Shown piece by piece: positions 15,952 through 26,008 of a stretch of 64,000 nt of DNA (the stretch's first letter is position 1; each line of letters opens with the position of its first letter). The notes under the pieces are model-generated. The model had not been told where the DNA came from, ran no database searches, and was given only the letters and a program-made list of their open reading frames with translations. The stretch spans positions 919,604 to 983,603 of the forward strand of contig NZ_KE150242.1 of NCBI RefSeq assembly GCF_000411115.1. The letters are read 5' to 3'. The position numbers were made by a program, and so were the translations under genes. The stretch comes from Capnocytophaga granulosa ATCC 51502. GTDB lineage: Bacteria; Bacteroidota; Bacteroidia; Flavobacteriales; Flavobacteriaceae.

Positions 15952-18900
15952 TTATTTTCTCCTCCTTCTTACAAACACTACCAGTCCCACAAGGGCTACT
16001 AGTACCGCCACACCTATCCACAAACCATCTAAGGAGACTTGCTTCTTTTCCTGTCCTGTAGTCGTTTCTTCTTTCTGGAGTACTTGGCTATTCTTGGTGT
16101 CATATACCTCCTCTGAAGCATTATTGGCAGCAGAAAGTTGTTTCTGATATACTTGCGCATTGGCCGCAGGAGCTTTTTGCGAGATATATTCTTGCAATTT
16201 CTTATTCTCAGAAGAGAACTGAGAGGAGGTTACCCCATACTGCTTTACCAAATCGGTATGGAGACTCGCCAAATGGACAATCTGTGCCTCTGATGCCTTC
16301 CACATACCTTTACGAGTAGCCTCCAGCATCACCGCTGTTACCTCTTCCAAGGATACGGCATTCTCCCGCTTGATAAAGTCGGTCACGCCCAACTGTTGCT
16401 TGTCTTCTATATAAGTATCATAGACTTCATTCCATAGGGCATCATCTATCAGTTCAGGACGGGTAGCCTCCCAGCCGTGCATATTGGTTACTATCTCTTG
16501 GATTTGTCCTGCTGCAGAGGCCTTTCCTTTCATCATCTCCTTGATATACTTAGGATTGAGTATGGTAGCGCGTGCCTCTACTCCTATGGCTTCCTTCAAT
16601 TCTTGCAGGTGCATGTTCTTATGATTGCGATAGTCAGCCAAGTAGGCATCAGGATCTTTGCCTGTTACCTCTTTGATAGCGGCATTCATACCTCCCATAA
16701 ACTCATATACGTGGTCAAGACTCAAGGCACCCCAAGTATTGTTCTGGCGTGGCTGAATAAGTACATCGGCATGCTTGATTGCAGCACGAAACATGCCTTC
16801 TTGGAACTGACTCCAGTTCTCTTTAGTGCCATAGAATGCTCCCATATTGTGCATATACACTTGGGCAATATCGCTTTGGCTCTCCCACTTATCTCCTGCA
16901 TTGATGAGCTCCTTAATACCTGTGTCATACCTACCTTGTAGCCCTCCGAAGATACGCTGAGTGGACATCTCACGGGCTTCCTTAGGCGGTACCCCTGCCT
17001 CTACTAACTCCTTCTCTATATCCACAGTACCTGCACTGACCTGGTTGGCGTAAGGCTCTTGAGGGAGCGCACTGACCATCTCTATGGCCTTGGTAATAAG
17101 GAACAAACGAGAGGCGGCCAAGTCACGGAACTGACCAGAGGTCTGTATCACCACATCTATTCGTGGGCGACCCAGCTCCTCTGAAGGAATCAAGCGTATA
17201 TCACCCACTCGGCCAAAGGTATCCCACACGGGTTCTACTCCCAGCATATAGAGGGCTTGGGCTATGGATACCCCCTCGGTCTCTACAAACTCAGAACTCC
17301 AGAAGGTATAAGCGATTTTCTTAGGATATGTGCCGTGTTTTTCCTTATATTCGTTCAGCACATTTTGGGCTAAGGCTACCCCTCTGTCCCAAGCCAATTT
17401 GCTCGGTGTACTCTCGGCATTAACCGAATAAAGATTATGCCCTGTAGGTACTCCTTTAGGGTTGGCTACAGCATCACCTCCTGAAGATGGAGGGGTATAA
17501 CCACCATTAAGCGCATTGAAAAAGGCTTTTTCCTCTAAATGGGGACTTTGTTGTAGACCATCTCGGTAGAAAACAATATGGGTAATAGCCTCTTCTATTG
17601 CTACTATGGCACGAGCTCGGTCTAGCTTCGCTTTTTTGGCAGCCAATTCGGCCAATTCCTTCTCAGTAAGGGGTTTGCGCTCCTCTTTCTTGACCGCTGG
17701 TTTCTTAGTTTTAGTAGCCTTACCTACCGCATCGGGTTTCTTACCCTTGACTGTATCTGTCTTGGCGTGGGCAGAGGAATCCTTGGCTTGTACTGCTTCC
17801 TTATCCATCTGCTTTTTAAAGAAATAAGGCATCCCTGATTGATCTTCAGCGGCCACGGTTTCCTTGGCTTTGGCCAATTCCTCTGGGGTGACATGGGCAT
17901 AACTACAGATAAGCTCAGTGGTTACAGGCTTCCCTGCAAGTACCTGATTCACAAGATTTTTAGCTGGATTGAGGTATTGCTCAGAGAAAAACACTTTACG
18001 TTTGAGGTCTTTCTCACTTACCTTACCATCTATTTTATTAAGTGCGGCTACACTATAGGCTATTGGGTCGGCTGACATGGCCACTACAGTAGAGTTGATT
18101 TTATCCGCTGGATAAGGTATCCCCATGGTATAAAGCTCTCCGTTAATCTTCTCTGTGGCAATCTCTTCGGCAAAGTTGGACAAGCGATCTATCTCTGCTT
18201 CCGTATAGGGCTGGGTGAGGATACTATCCAAACGCAAATCACGATGTAAGCCCATACCTACAGCTAACTTTTTGATATGTAGCGAAATAGCATTCTTATC
18301 GGTTGGATTCTTTGACTTCTGGTAGGAGAGAATCGTGTTCTCTAGCTCATTGAAAGTGCTGCGCATATCACTCTCAGTAAAGGCAGGAGTAAGATAGGAC
18401 ACTATAGAACCATACGAACGGCGCTTGGCCATCATCGCCTCCCCTATATTGCCTATCGTATAGTAATAGAAGTGTGGCACCGTACCTACCAAGATATCTC
18501 CCCAATCATAGTCGGAGAGGGTAACCTGCTTATTGGGGGTAAATTCCAAAGAGCCATGGGTACCAAAGTGAATAAGCGCATCGGCCTTCAATCCGTTTTG
18601 TACCCATAAGTAAGCCCCTATATAGGCATAAGGGGGAATTTCCTTAACCCCATGCTGTACCTTGAAATCATCTTCGGTACTGATAGCCGCAGGGGGTTGA
18701 GGCAATATAGTTACATTGCCAAAAGTAAGGCGTGCCACTGCCAAATAGTCCTTGCCATCCTTATGGGTAGCTAAGTAGTTGCCTGGTACTGCCCCATTGT
18801 GTGCTACCACTTCTTTATAGAGGTCTTGGGGCAGCGTTGTCTTGAGCCAAGTATCCAGCTCATTAGCCTCTACCAAAGCAGGATTATCCTCTGCTAAAAA

Positions 18901-20190
18901 ACGTTCTATCTCGCCTTTAGCGCTGGCTCGGTAGGTATTGGCATACTTGTTCAGTAGGGTATGAAATTCCTCTACCGTAGCAGGGAGTCCTTCTACCTTA
19001 TAGCCCTCTTTTTTGAGTTGTCCTAAGAAATTATAAAGTGATTCTATCACTTCCAATCCTTGTGCTACAGGGGGATTAAGCCCAACTCCCTTAAAATAAA
19101 CTATGGCCAATTTCTTATTCGCATTGGACTGCTTTTTCAGTTGGGTAAAGCGGTGTATGATTTTGGCAAACTTTGCCGCACGGTTACCAATAGCATTGAG
19201 AAAATAATAGCCGTCCTTGTTCTTGTCTTGTGCAATAACCACATAGGGGTAGAGCGCTCCGTCCAATTCGGGCATTACCACTGTTTGACCTAAGAAACCG
19301 CCTGCCATACCCATCGGGTCTTTCTCCCATTGCTCCTTGAGGGTCAGCACTGAAAGTCCTGTAAAGAAAGGAATATTTTTTTGCTTTATCCAATTGATAA
19401 ACTTCTCAGGAGCCCCCATCATCATCTGTCCATGTGGAAAATAAACAATCGCATCAGGGGCAATCTCTTCCAAGAATTCTATTCGCTTGGCCTGTGCTGT
19501 AAAGGGATACACATTCATACCTTCATCTTGTAGGGCAGAAATCACCCCATTGAGGTGCTCTTTGTTGCCCGCAAAAGGATCATGCAAGCCTGCCACTACT
19601 GCTACACGTGGAGCCCCCTCTTTGTAGAAACCATGCTCCTTAAGATAGTTCTCATAATCCTTCAAGTTATTGAAAGAAAGCTCATCATCTAGGTGAAAAT
19701 AGACATTCTCCTTGCGCTCTATCGCTGGGGCAGGCTCCGAAGCAAACCATTTTTTGTCTATATACTTGCGTACATAAAGCGCTAAGTTTTGGTAGTTGTC
19801 CTTATTGGCACTATCCAAATACTCTGACACCCGTTTGAGGTCTTTCTCGCTCAAAGTACTGATGTCATTATCAGGATTAGTTACCGCAAAACTGTGAAAA
19901 GGTACCCTGCGAGAAATCTCGATGAGCTTATCACGCTGCTCCTCACTGATTTTCATACCCATACCCCAAATCAGTACAAAGTCAAATCCCTTGAGCTTAT
20001 CCAACTCATCAGTGGATACCTCTTCAAACTTAATAAACTTGTCCTTGTTGGAAAGGATAATATTCGAAGATTGATAGCTGAGGAAATTTACCAAGGCAAT
20101 ACGTGTAGGCGAGACAAACCGCTGATACACAAAATACCCCGCCCCACAGAACAGCAAGGCTGAGATAAGCAGTAGCAATTTCTTTTTCAT
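15952..20190 (-). CDS. CobN/HmuS-family membrane-anchored chelatase-like protein
   Basis: This 1412-residue protein is related to the large CobN/ChlH/BchH chelatase subunit. A segment around residues 538-556 reads DALIHFGTHGSLEFTPNKQ, the conserved core motif of that family. Unlike cytosolic CobN it has an N-terminal membrane anchor or signal (residues 5-24) and a C-terminal membrane helix (about 1388-1406) followed by arginines, so the body should be periplasmic. A lysine-rich low-complexity insert lies at about 795-860. No ChlI/ChlD-type ATPase partner is nearby. This layout matches HmuS of Bacteroidetes, which is reported to take iron out of haem, so haem dechelation is more likely than cobalt insertion. 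No hmuY or hmuR gene is adjacent. Confidence 0.82.
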   Translation of the reverse strand: MKKKLLLLISALLFCGAGYFVYQRFVSPTRIALVNFLSYQSSNIILSNKDKFIKFEEVSTDELDKLKGFDFVLIWGMGMKISEEQRDKLIEISRRVPFHSFAVTNPDNDISTLSEKDLKRVSEYLDSANKDNYQNLALYVRKYIDKKWFASEPAPAIERKENVYFHLDDELSFNNLKDYENYLKEHGFYKEGAPRVAVVAGLHDPFAGNKEHLNGVISALQDEGMNVYPFTAQAKRIEFLEEIAPDAIVYFPHGQMMMGAPEKFINWIKQKNIPFFTGLSVLTLKEQWEKDPMGMAGGFLGQTVVMPELDGALYPYVVIAQDKNKDGYYFLNAIGNRAAKFAKIIHRFTQLKKQSNANKKLAIVYFKGVGLNPPVAQGLEVIESLYNFLGQLKKEGYKVEGLPATVEEFHTLLNKYANTYRASAKGEIERFLAEDNPALVEANELDTWLKTTLPQDLYKEVVAHNGAVPGNYLATHKDGKDYLAVARLTFGNVTILPQPPAAISTEDDFKVQHGVKEIPPYAYIGAYLWVQNGLKADALIHFGTHGSLEFTPNKQVTLSDYDWGDILVGTVPHFYYYTIGNIGEAMMAKRRSYGSIVSYLTPAFTESDMRSTFNELENTILSYQKSKNPTDKNAISLHIKKLAVGMGLHRDLRLDSILTQPYTEAEIDRLSNFAEEIATEKINGELYTMGIPYPADKINSTVVAMSADPIAYSVAALNKIDGKVSEKDLKRKVFFSEQYLNPAKNLVNQVLAGKPVTTELICSYAHVTPEELAKAKETVAAEDQSGMPYFFKKQMDKEAVQAKDSSAHAKTDTVKGKKPDAVGKATKTKKPAVKKEERKPLTEKELAELAAKKAKLDRARAIVAIEEAITHIVFYRDGLQQSPHLEEKAFFNALNGGYTPPSSGGDAVANPKGVPTGHNLYSVNAESTPSKLAWDRGVALAQNVLNEYKEKHGTYPKKIAYTFWSSEFVETEGVSIAQALYMLGVEPVWDTFGRVGDIRLIPSEELGRPRIDVVIQTSGQFRDLAASRLFLITKAIEMVSALPQEPYANQVSAGTVDIEKELVEAGVPPKEAREMSTQRIFGGLQGRYDTGIKELINAGDKWESQSDIAQVYMHNMGAFYGTKENWSQFQEGMFRAAIKHADVLIQPRQNNTWGALSLDHVYEFMGGMNAAIKEVTGKDPDAYLADYRNHKNMHLQELKEAIGVEARATILNPKYIKEMMKGKASAAGQIQEIVTNMHGWEATRPELIDDALWNEVYDTYIEDKQQLGVTDFIKRENAVSLEEVTAVMLEATRKGMWKASEAQIVHLASLHTDLVKQYGVTSSQFSSENKKLQEYISQKAPAANAQVYQKQLSAANNASEEVYDTKNSQVLQKEETTTGQEKKQVSLDGLWIGVAVLVALVGLVVFVRRRRK

Positions 20191-20257
20191 AAGGAAAGAT
20201 TTTTTTTTCGTCTTTTTACTATTAATAATTAGATTGATTTTATATAAATTAATTCCG

Positions 20258-20265
20258 CAAAGATA
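20258..20265 (-). promoter_or_regulatory. -7 box upstream of the chelatase gene
   Basis: TATCTTTG is read on the minus strand 68 bases before the ATG, but I see no good -33 element. Iron control would be expected from the family, yet I cannot point to a clear operator. Confidence 0.45.
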
Positions 20266-20315
20266 CGACTTTTTTCAAAACTAAAATAAAGAAAAGAATA
20301 TTTTTTTTAATGATT

Positions 20316-20355
20316 AACGTGAGTTCGCCATAAACAAAATTACATCCTCCCACAA
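20316..20355. repeat. Single end of a family 1 miniature element
   Basis: The sequence starts AACGTGAGTTCG and continues through a CAAAATTA..TCCTCCCACA stretch that follows the right end of the 229-bp elements at 10014 and 51236, read inwards. The rest of the element is missing. It sits in the 526-bp spacer between the chelatase gene and the ACC-deaminase-like gene, which otherwise holds only ATTAATCATT-type repeats. Confidence 0.6.
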
Positions 20356-20716
20356 AGCCAGTGAGTGCTCACAGCTGGGTATGTGAAACATTGTCGGCAT
20401 TAATCATTAAACCAACTTATCAACATCCACTAACAAACAATTATAAACAATTACGGTTTAATTAATGTAATTTCTCGTTAAAACCAACTAATTAACAACA
20501 TACTGTCTTTTGTTGAAAATTATTTTTTGATTACTAATTTTTTTGTATAAACGCTTCTTTTTTATGGCACTAAATTATGATTGTCAATCATTTACAAAAA
20601 AACTTTCAGTTGCTTATTTCTTAAAGAAAAAAGGTATTTTCCCTCTTGCGCCCATAGAAAAAACACAAGGTAAACAATTAGCACGTAATTTTGCTCAAGA
20701 AATTAGACGCGTAAGT

Positions 20717-21646
20717 ATGATTGCGATTCCTGTCATAGAGACCCAAAAAGTCCCTATCAGCTATCCTCATGGAATCACTCTGTATATCAAGCGCGAGGAC
20801 AAAACCCATGTACATATCTCTGGTAACAAGTACCGGAAGCTCAAGTACAATCTGTTGGAAGCCTCCCAAAAGGGATACAAGCAATTGATCACCTTTGGAG
20901 GGGCATACTCAAACCATATCGCAGCTACCGCCTACGCAGGTAAAGTGGCTGGTATAGAGACCATTGGTGTGATTCGTGGAGACGAATTAGCCAGTGCAGT
21001 CCCTCACAACCCTACCCTTAGCTTTGCCAAGGAATGCGGTATGCGTTTTCATTTTGTTTCTCGCGAGCGTTTTCGCTTAAAGCATACAGAGGCTTTCAAG
21101 GAGGAGTTGGCCAATCTCTTTGGCCCTTATTACTATGTCCCTGAAGGAGGTACCAATGCATTGGCTATCAAGGGTACCGAGGAGATTCTCACTCCCGAAG
21201 ATACGGACTATGACTTTATTACCACTGCGGTAGGTACAGGTGGTACCATCGCAGGGCTGATTAACAGCGCCTTACCTCACCAAAAGGTCTTAGGCTTCCC
21301 TGCCCTATGTGGAAAGTTTCTTGAGGAAGAAATCAAAAAATGGATCCATGGCTCCGACCATTGGCAGCTGATACATGACTATAACCTAGGTGGTTATGCC
21401 AAGGTGAATGAACCCTTTATCCGCTTTCTCAATGATTTCTTTAGGCAAACACGTATTCCCCTAGACCCTGTCTATACGGGCAAGATGATCTATGGAGTTA
21501 CTTGTCTTATTGAAAAGGGATTTTTCCCTGAAAACAGTAAAATATTAGCCATCCACACCGGTGGATTGCAAGGTATATATGGAATGAACCAACAACTTAG
21601 TAGAAAGAAAAAACAAACTCTGGATTATGAACAAGAAATTAGTTAG
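20717..21646 (+). CDS. PLP-dependent ACC deaminase/D-cysteine desulfhydrase family enzyme
   Basis: Fold-type II PLP enzyme. The cofactor lysine lies in HISGNKYRKLKYN, followed by the phosphate- and substrate-binding GGAYSNHIAATA and the glycine-rich VGTGGTIAGL. The C-terminal TGG motif is also present. I start it at the ATG at 20717 (309 residues, usual family length). The 58 codons upstream are not conserved in character and contain a TAATTTTG -7-like box at 20686-20693. The substrate (ACC or D-cysteine) cannot be told from sequence alone. It overlaps the following gene by 20 bases. Confidence 0.83.
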   Translation: MIAIPVIETQKVPISYPHGITLYIKREDKTHVHISGNKYRKLKYNLLEASQKGYKQLITFGGAYSNHIAATAYAGKVAGIETIGVIRGDELASAVPHNPTLSFAKECGMRFHFVSRERFRLKHTEAFKEELANLFGPYYYVPEGGTNALAIKGTEEILTPEDTDYDFITTAVGTGGTIAGLINSALPHQKVLGFPALCGKFLEEEIKKWIHGSDHWQLIHDYNLGGYAKVNEPFIRFLNDFFRQTRIPLDPVYTGKMIYGVTCLIEKGFFPENSKILAIHTGGLQGIYGMNQQLSRKKKQTLDYEQEIS

Positions 21647-22730
21647 CTTCATAGGCCTTATGGCAATAGCCTCTTCTTGTAGCACAGGGCATAAGAACGT
21701 TACAACGAAGAAGCCTATCACTCGTATCCCTGAAAAAGTGCTTGTAGAGAGCAAACGTACTGAAGCGTACATTAATAAAGAAGAACCCGAAACACCTGAG
21801 GAATTACAAGCAACCTCGGCGGTGAAAGTAACCCCAGCACTGATTCGCGAATATATAGCTACCTATAAGGACATCGCTATGGTAGAGATGCAGCGTTATG
21901 GAATCCCTGCAAGTATCACCCTGGCTCAGGCCATCCTTGAGAGTGGTTCTGGACAAGGTCGCTTGGCGCGCCATGCGCGTAACCACTTCGGTATCAAGTG
22001 CCATTATGACTGGGAGGGAGACACCATCACCCATGATGATGATGCCAAAGGCGAATGCTTCAGAAAATACGAACACCCCGAAGCCTCCTTCGAAGACCAT
22101 TCTCAATTCCTTGTGAACCGCTCTCGCTATGCCTTCCTCTTCTCTCTCAAGGCCGGTGACTACCAGAGCTGGGCGTATGGACTTAAGAAAGCTGGATATG
22201 CCACAGACCCTGGCTATCCACAGAAATTACTGTTCCTTATCAAAAAATACGAACTCCAACAGTACGACACTGAGGTTCTCGGCTACGCATACAAAGAAGA
22301 GAAGCCGCTTTCGCCTATTCCCAACACGCCTCCTCTTACAATAGAGAAGAAAAAAGAAGTGACCAAGACGATAGTTAAAGCAAATACACCTGCAAAACAG
22401 GAAAACACAGTAGCTAAAAAAGCAAATACACCTACTACTGTAGCAAAAAACACGCAAAAAGTAGTAGCTAAAAAGGATAACAGCCCAAAAAAGGACACAA
22501 GCGCCATCGCACAAAAGGCAGATACCACACGCATGGCGCAAAAAGAAGTAAATAATACCCCAGCAGAAGAAGTAGCGATGGATGTAATCAAAATGTATAT
22601 CGTAAAGAAAGGCGATACGCTCTATAGCATCGCACGTCGCTCTGGAGTAAGTGTAGATGACCTAATGGCACGTAACAATATGAGCAACTTCAACCTCAAT
22701 ATGGGACAAATACTCGTTATTCGTGAGTAA
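21627..22730 (+). CDS. Glucosaminidase-LysM lipoprotein
   Basis: Lipoprotein signal with lipobox IASSC and lipidated C18. Residues about 75-215 form a glucosaminidase (FlgJ/Auto-type) domain, with the catalytic glutamate in LAQAILESGSGQGRLA and the conserved NHFGIKCH. A threonine/lysine/alanine-rich linker (about 230-310) follows, then a single LysM domain at the C-terminus (YIVKKGDTLYSIARRSGVS). It probably cleaves peptidoglycan glycan strands at the outer envelope. It begins inside the end of the PLP enzyme gene. Confidence 0.88.
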   Translation: MNKKLVSFIGLMAIASSCSTGHKNVTTKKPITRIPEKVLVESKRTEAYINKEEPETPEELQATSAVKVTPALIREYIATYKDIAMVEMQRYGIPASITLAQAILESGSGQGRLARHARNHFGIKCHYDWEGDTITHDDDAKGECFRKYEHPEASFEDHSQFLVNRSRYAFLFSLKAGDYQSWAYGLKKAGYATDPGYPQKLLFLIKKYELQQYDTEVLGYAYKEEKPLSPIPNTPPLTIEKKKEVTKTIVKANTPAKQENTVAKKANTPTTVAKNTQKVVAKKDNSPKKDTSAIAQKADTTRMAQKEVNNTPAEEVAMDVIKMYIVKKGDTLYSIARRSGVSVDDLMARNNMSNFNLNMGQILVIRE

Positions 22731-22742
22731 AAAACTAACTCT

Positions 22743-23774
22743 ATGAAAAAATTTTGGAGCACACTCTCTTTTGCTAACAAAATAATTCTTCTGATCAATG
22801 GAGTGGTAGGCGGAATCTTACTTTTCGCCTACCTACTCCCTTTTATCCCTCCTCGTTATTTTGAGTATGCCTCCCTAAGTGTTTTCACCCCTTTGCTGAT
22901 GCTGGTCAATATAGGATTCATTGTCCTATGGCTGTTGCGTCGCCAGTGGTTATTCCTTTTCTCTGCGGTCTTATTTCTCATCGGATTGCCCTTTATGCAT
23001 CGTTTTGTACAATTTAGCAAGAGCAAACCTGCCCCTAAAGATGATTTGAGCATAATGAGTTTCAATGTACGATTGTTCAATCATTACAAATGGAGTGAGG
23101 ACAGCGAGCTAAGGAATAAGATTATTGATTTTATTGCCCAAGAGCACCCCAGCATCATTGCTCTACAGGAGTTTTATACTAAGGAAAGTGGAAGTTTTCC
23201 TTTCTATAAGTACAAGAAATTCATCTACAAAAACAAAAAAGACAAGATAGGCCAAGCCATCCTCAGTGATTATCCTATTATACATAGTGGTTCCTTGGAT
23301 TTTCCTCATACAGGTAACAATGGGGTCTTTGCTGATATAGTAGCAGGGCGTGATACCCTCAGGCTATATAGCCTTCATTTCGAATCCTTCCATATAGAAG
23401 ATACCGAAATCAGCCAAGAGAACTCCAAGCGTATTTTCCTAAAACTCCCCCGCCGATTTGCCATACAGCAGGCACAGGTAGAGCTTTTCAATGCCCATGC
23501 CGATAGTTGTCCTTATCCTATTATCATCTGTGGGGATTTCAATAACACCGCTTTCTCCTACCTCTACCAAAAGTTTCAGGATAGGGGCTGGATAGATAGT
23601 TTTCAGGAATGTGGTTCAGGCTTTGGTAGCACTTATGACTTCCCTTACTTCCCATTCCGTATTGACTATATACTAGCCGATCCGTATTTTAAAATCACCT
23701 CCCACAAGGTCTATAACCAAATCCACTACTCCGACCACTATCCTATTAGGGCAACCTTTATCAAAAGACAATGA
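22743..23774 (+). CDS. Membrane-anchored endonuclease/exonuclease/phosphatase family protein
   Basis: Three hydrophobic helices (about residues 12-32, 40-62 and 66-88) precede a DNase I-like domain. That domain has MSFNVRLFNHY, the metal-binding glutamate in IIALQEFYTKE, the ICGDFNNTAFS motif and the final YSDHYPIRATF. This is the usual Bacteroidetes arrangement with an exterior or periplasmic catalytic domain. The substrate is unknown. It follows the glucosaminidase after 12 bases and is probably in the same transcript. Confidence 0.85.
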   Translation: MKKFWSTLSFANKIILLINGVVGGILLFAYLLPFIPPRYFEYASLSVFTPLLMLVNIGFIVLWLLRRQWLFLFSAVLFLIGLPFMHRFVQFSKSKPAPKDDLSIMSFNVRLFNHYKWSEDSELRNKIIDFIAQEHPSIIALQEFYTKESGSFPFYKYKKFIYKNKKDKIGQAILSDYPIIHSGSLDFPHTGNNGVFADIVAGRDTLRLYSLHFESFHIEDTEISQENSKRIFLKLPRRFAIQQAQVELFNAHADSCPYPIIICGDFNNTAFSYLYQKFQDRGWIDSFQECGSGFGSTYDFPYFPFRIDYILADPYFKITSHKVYNQIHYSDHYPIRATFIKRQ

Positions 23775-23881
23775 TTCAATGATTAATGATTAATGATCAA
23801 TAACCTATAAATAACAAATAAAACTATAACCTGTAACAAATAATTAATCATTAATCATTAGGAAATTAATCATTGATTTCG

Positions 23882-23889
23882 TACTTTTG
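23882..23889 (+). promoter_or_regulatory. -7 box in front of lgt
   Basis: TACTTTTG stands 20 bases before the lgt ATG. The upstream spacer is filled with ATTAATCATT-type repeats, and a good -33 element is not clear. Confidence 0.5.
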
Positions 23890-23909
23890 TCCCTTATAAA
23901 ACTCTTTAT

Positions 23910-24824
23910 ATGGACTGGAATCCCAATCAGGTATTACTTGACCTGCATTTTATACAAATACGCTACTATAGCCTTATGTTTGTTATTGCCTTTTCTTTAG
24001 GCTTTTACATCACCAAAAAAATCTTTTTAGCAGAAAACAAACCCTTAGAGAAACTCGATACCTTGGTCATCTATGTAGCCATAGCAACGCTTTTGGGTGC
24101 ACGCTTAGGACATGTATTCTTCTATGATTGGGACTACTTCAAGGTGCACCCTCTGGAAATTATCCTGCCTTTCCGCTTCTCTCCGAGCTTTGAAGTAACA
24201 GGATTTGCAGGTCTGGCCAGTCATGGGGCGGCAGTGGGGATTATCATTGCCATGCTGCTCTACATACGCAAATACCCCGATATGAAACTCTCTTGGGTGC
24301 TTGACCGCATTGTCATTGCCATCACCATAGGGGGAATGTTTGTCCGTTTTGGTAACTTTATGAACTCCGAAATTGTAGGTAAGGTCGTAGATAAGTCTTT
24401 CCCTTTTGCGGTAAAGTTCTTACAATCAGGCGACTTCTCTGCTGGTGAGGCTATGCAGCTCACAGGAGAAAATACCCCACAGAAAGCCTTTGAGGTTATC
24501 GCCCACAACCCCCAGTTTGTAGAAATCTACAACCAAATCCCCTATAGGCACCCTGCCCAACTCTATGAAGCTGTAGGATATTTCCTGCTTTTCTGGTTGC
24601 TCTACTACCTCTATTGGAAAACCAACAAGAAAGACCAGCCCTACTTTATCTTTGGGGTATTTCTCATTGCTCTTTGGACAATACGTTTCCTTGTAGAGTA
24701 TGTCAAAGACAGCCAAGGCGGTATCGAAGACACCTTAGGTGTTTTCTCCACAGGCCAATGGCTAAGTATCCCCTTTATCCTCGCTGGGGTGTTTCTGCTG
24801 TTCTTTAAGAGGAAAAGTGTGTAA
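23910..24824 (+). CDS. lgt: Prolipoprotein diacylglyceryl transferase Lgt
   Basis: Inner-membrane enzyme that adds diacylglycerol to the lipobox cysteine of prolipoproteins. The 304-residue protein has about seven hydrophobic segments. It carries the family core GLASHGAAVGI and the Lgt signature VRFGNFMNSEIVG, then the conserved HPAQLYEAVGY. It has its own -7 box, so it can be expressed apart from the upstream endonuclease-like gene. It probably also starts the transcript of the polysaccharide cluster. Confidence 0.93.
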   Translation: MDWNPNQVLLDLHFIQIRYYSLMFVIAFSLGFYITKKIFLAENKPLEKLDTLVIYVAIATLLGARLGHVFFYDWDYFKVHPLEIILPFRFSPSFEVTGFAGLASHGAAVGIIIAMLLYIRKYPDMKLSWVLDRIVIAITIGGMFVRFGNFMNSEIVGKVVDKSFPFAVKFLQSGDFSAGEAMQLTGENTPQKAFEVIAHNPQFVEIYNQIPYRHPAQLYEAVGYFLLFWLLYYLYWKTNKKDQPYFIFGVFLIALWTIRFLVEYVKDSQGGIEDTLGVFSTGQWLSIPFILAGVFLLFFKRKSV

Positions 24825-24838
24825 TTTGTCCAACTCAG

Positions 24839-26008
24839 ATGCTAAAGAAACTATTTTATAATGAGCGTTTTACAGCTATTCTTTGGGCAGGATTAGCACT
24901 GGCTACTATCCTCCAAAATGTAGTCATTCGGGGTAGGTATAACAATTATCTTATCTTCGAGGGGGTTTTTAACCATACCCTAAAACAGCTGCCTCTCTTT
25001 ATTCCTTATCCTGAGGAATATGGAGATATGAACCACTATGGAGTATTCTTTAGTGCCATTATAGCTCCTTTTGCACTCCTCCCTTCAGGAGTGGGTTGCA
25101 CCTTATGGATTTTGGCCAATGTAGCTTTCCTCTATTGGGCTATCCGCCAGTTGCCACTCTCCAGAGGTGCCTTGATAGGCATTCTCCTTATAGCTGCACA
25201 CGATATGTATACAGCTGCCGCTATGCAACAGTTCAACATCAGTGTTATTGCCCTTTTAGTCGCCGCTTTCGTCTTTGTAGAAAAAGGAAAAAGCCACTGG
25301 GCGACTCTCTTTATTGTGATAGGCACCTTGACCAAGCTCTATGGCATTGTTGGTTTAGCTTTCTTTTTCTTTGCCAAGGACAAGGGACGCTTTGTGTGGT
25401 CAGCTTTATTATGGTTGGCACTACTCTTCTGCTTACCTATACTATATTCCTCCCCCGAATATGTGCTTTCCCAATATCATGATTGGTACATCTCTTTATC
25501 TGAAAAGAATGGAGAGAATATGGACAACTCTCACTACAACCTACAGAACCTCTCCTTCTTAGGTTTCTTGCAGCGTACAGGCATTTATAACAATAACTTA
25601 GTAGTTCTTGCTATTGCCTTATTCCTCTTTGCTCTCCCCTATCTGCGTATAGGACAATACAAACACCTACGCTTTAGGCTCATGTTCTTAGTCTCGGTGA
25701 GTATGTTCTTATGTCTGTTCAGTACAGGAACCGAAAATAGCACCTATATCATCGCCTATGTAGGAATTGGAATTTGGTTTATGGTCTCTCCTAATAGGAA
25801 TAATACTCTAAAAATCACGTTATTAGTCCTAGCTTTCTTAGCTTCACTTTCGCCTACTGACCTTTTCAAGCCACTCAAAGAGCCTTATATCATTCGCTAT
25901 TCCCTCAGATCGGTGCCTGTCATGCTTATATGGCTCACCCTCATTTGGGAAATGTGTAGTTTGGACTATGGAAAAGAGGACACTAACCCTAAAGAAGTCA
26001 CCCTATGA
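24839..26008 (+). CDS. GT87-like polyprenol-linked mannosyltransferase (DUF2029)
   Basis: A polytopic membrane protein of 389 residues with about nine hydrophobic helices. The acidic GDMNHYGVFFS motif in the first periplasmic loop is of the type used by GT-C enzymes, and the length is usual for the GT87/DUF2029 family. Such enzymes add sugars from polyprenyl-phosphate donors on the outer face. It follows lgt after 14 bases and overlaps the GT2 gene by four bases (ATGA), so the sugar donor may come from that GT2 product. Confidence 0.75.
   Translation: MLKKLFYNERFTAILWAGLALATILQNVVIRGRYNNYLIFEGVFNHTLKQLPLFIPYPEEYGDMNHYGVFFSAIIAPFALLPSGVGCTLWILANVAFLYWAIRQLPLSRGALIGILLIAAHDMYTAAAMQQFNISVIALLVAAFVFVEKGKSHWATLFIVIGTLTKLYGIVGLAFFFFAKDKGRFVWSALLWLALLFCLPILYSSPEYVLSQYHDWYISLSEKNGENMDNSHYNLQNLSFLGFLQRTGIYNNNLVVLAIALFLFALPYLRIGQYKHLRFRLMFLVSVSMFLCLFSTGTENSTYIIAYVGIGIWFMVSPNRNNTLKITLLVLAFLASLSPTDLFKPLKEPYIIRYSLRSVPVMLIWLTLIWEMCSLDYGKEDTNPKEVTL

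Noticed and set aside
15952..20190. Cobaltochelatase for cobalamin synthesis
   Set aside because: No other cobalamin genes or ChlI/ChlD-type ATPases are near, and the membrane anchors at both ends do not fit a cytosolic enzyme.
20543..20716. N-terminal extension of the ACC-deaminase-like enzyme
   Set aside because: The 58 residues have no family counterpart and the DNA contains a promoter-like TAATTTTG box. The ATG at 20717 gives the normal family start.
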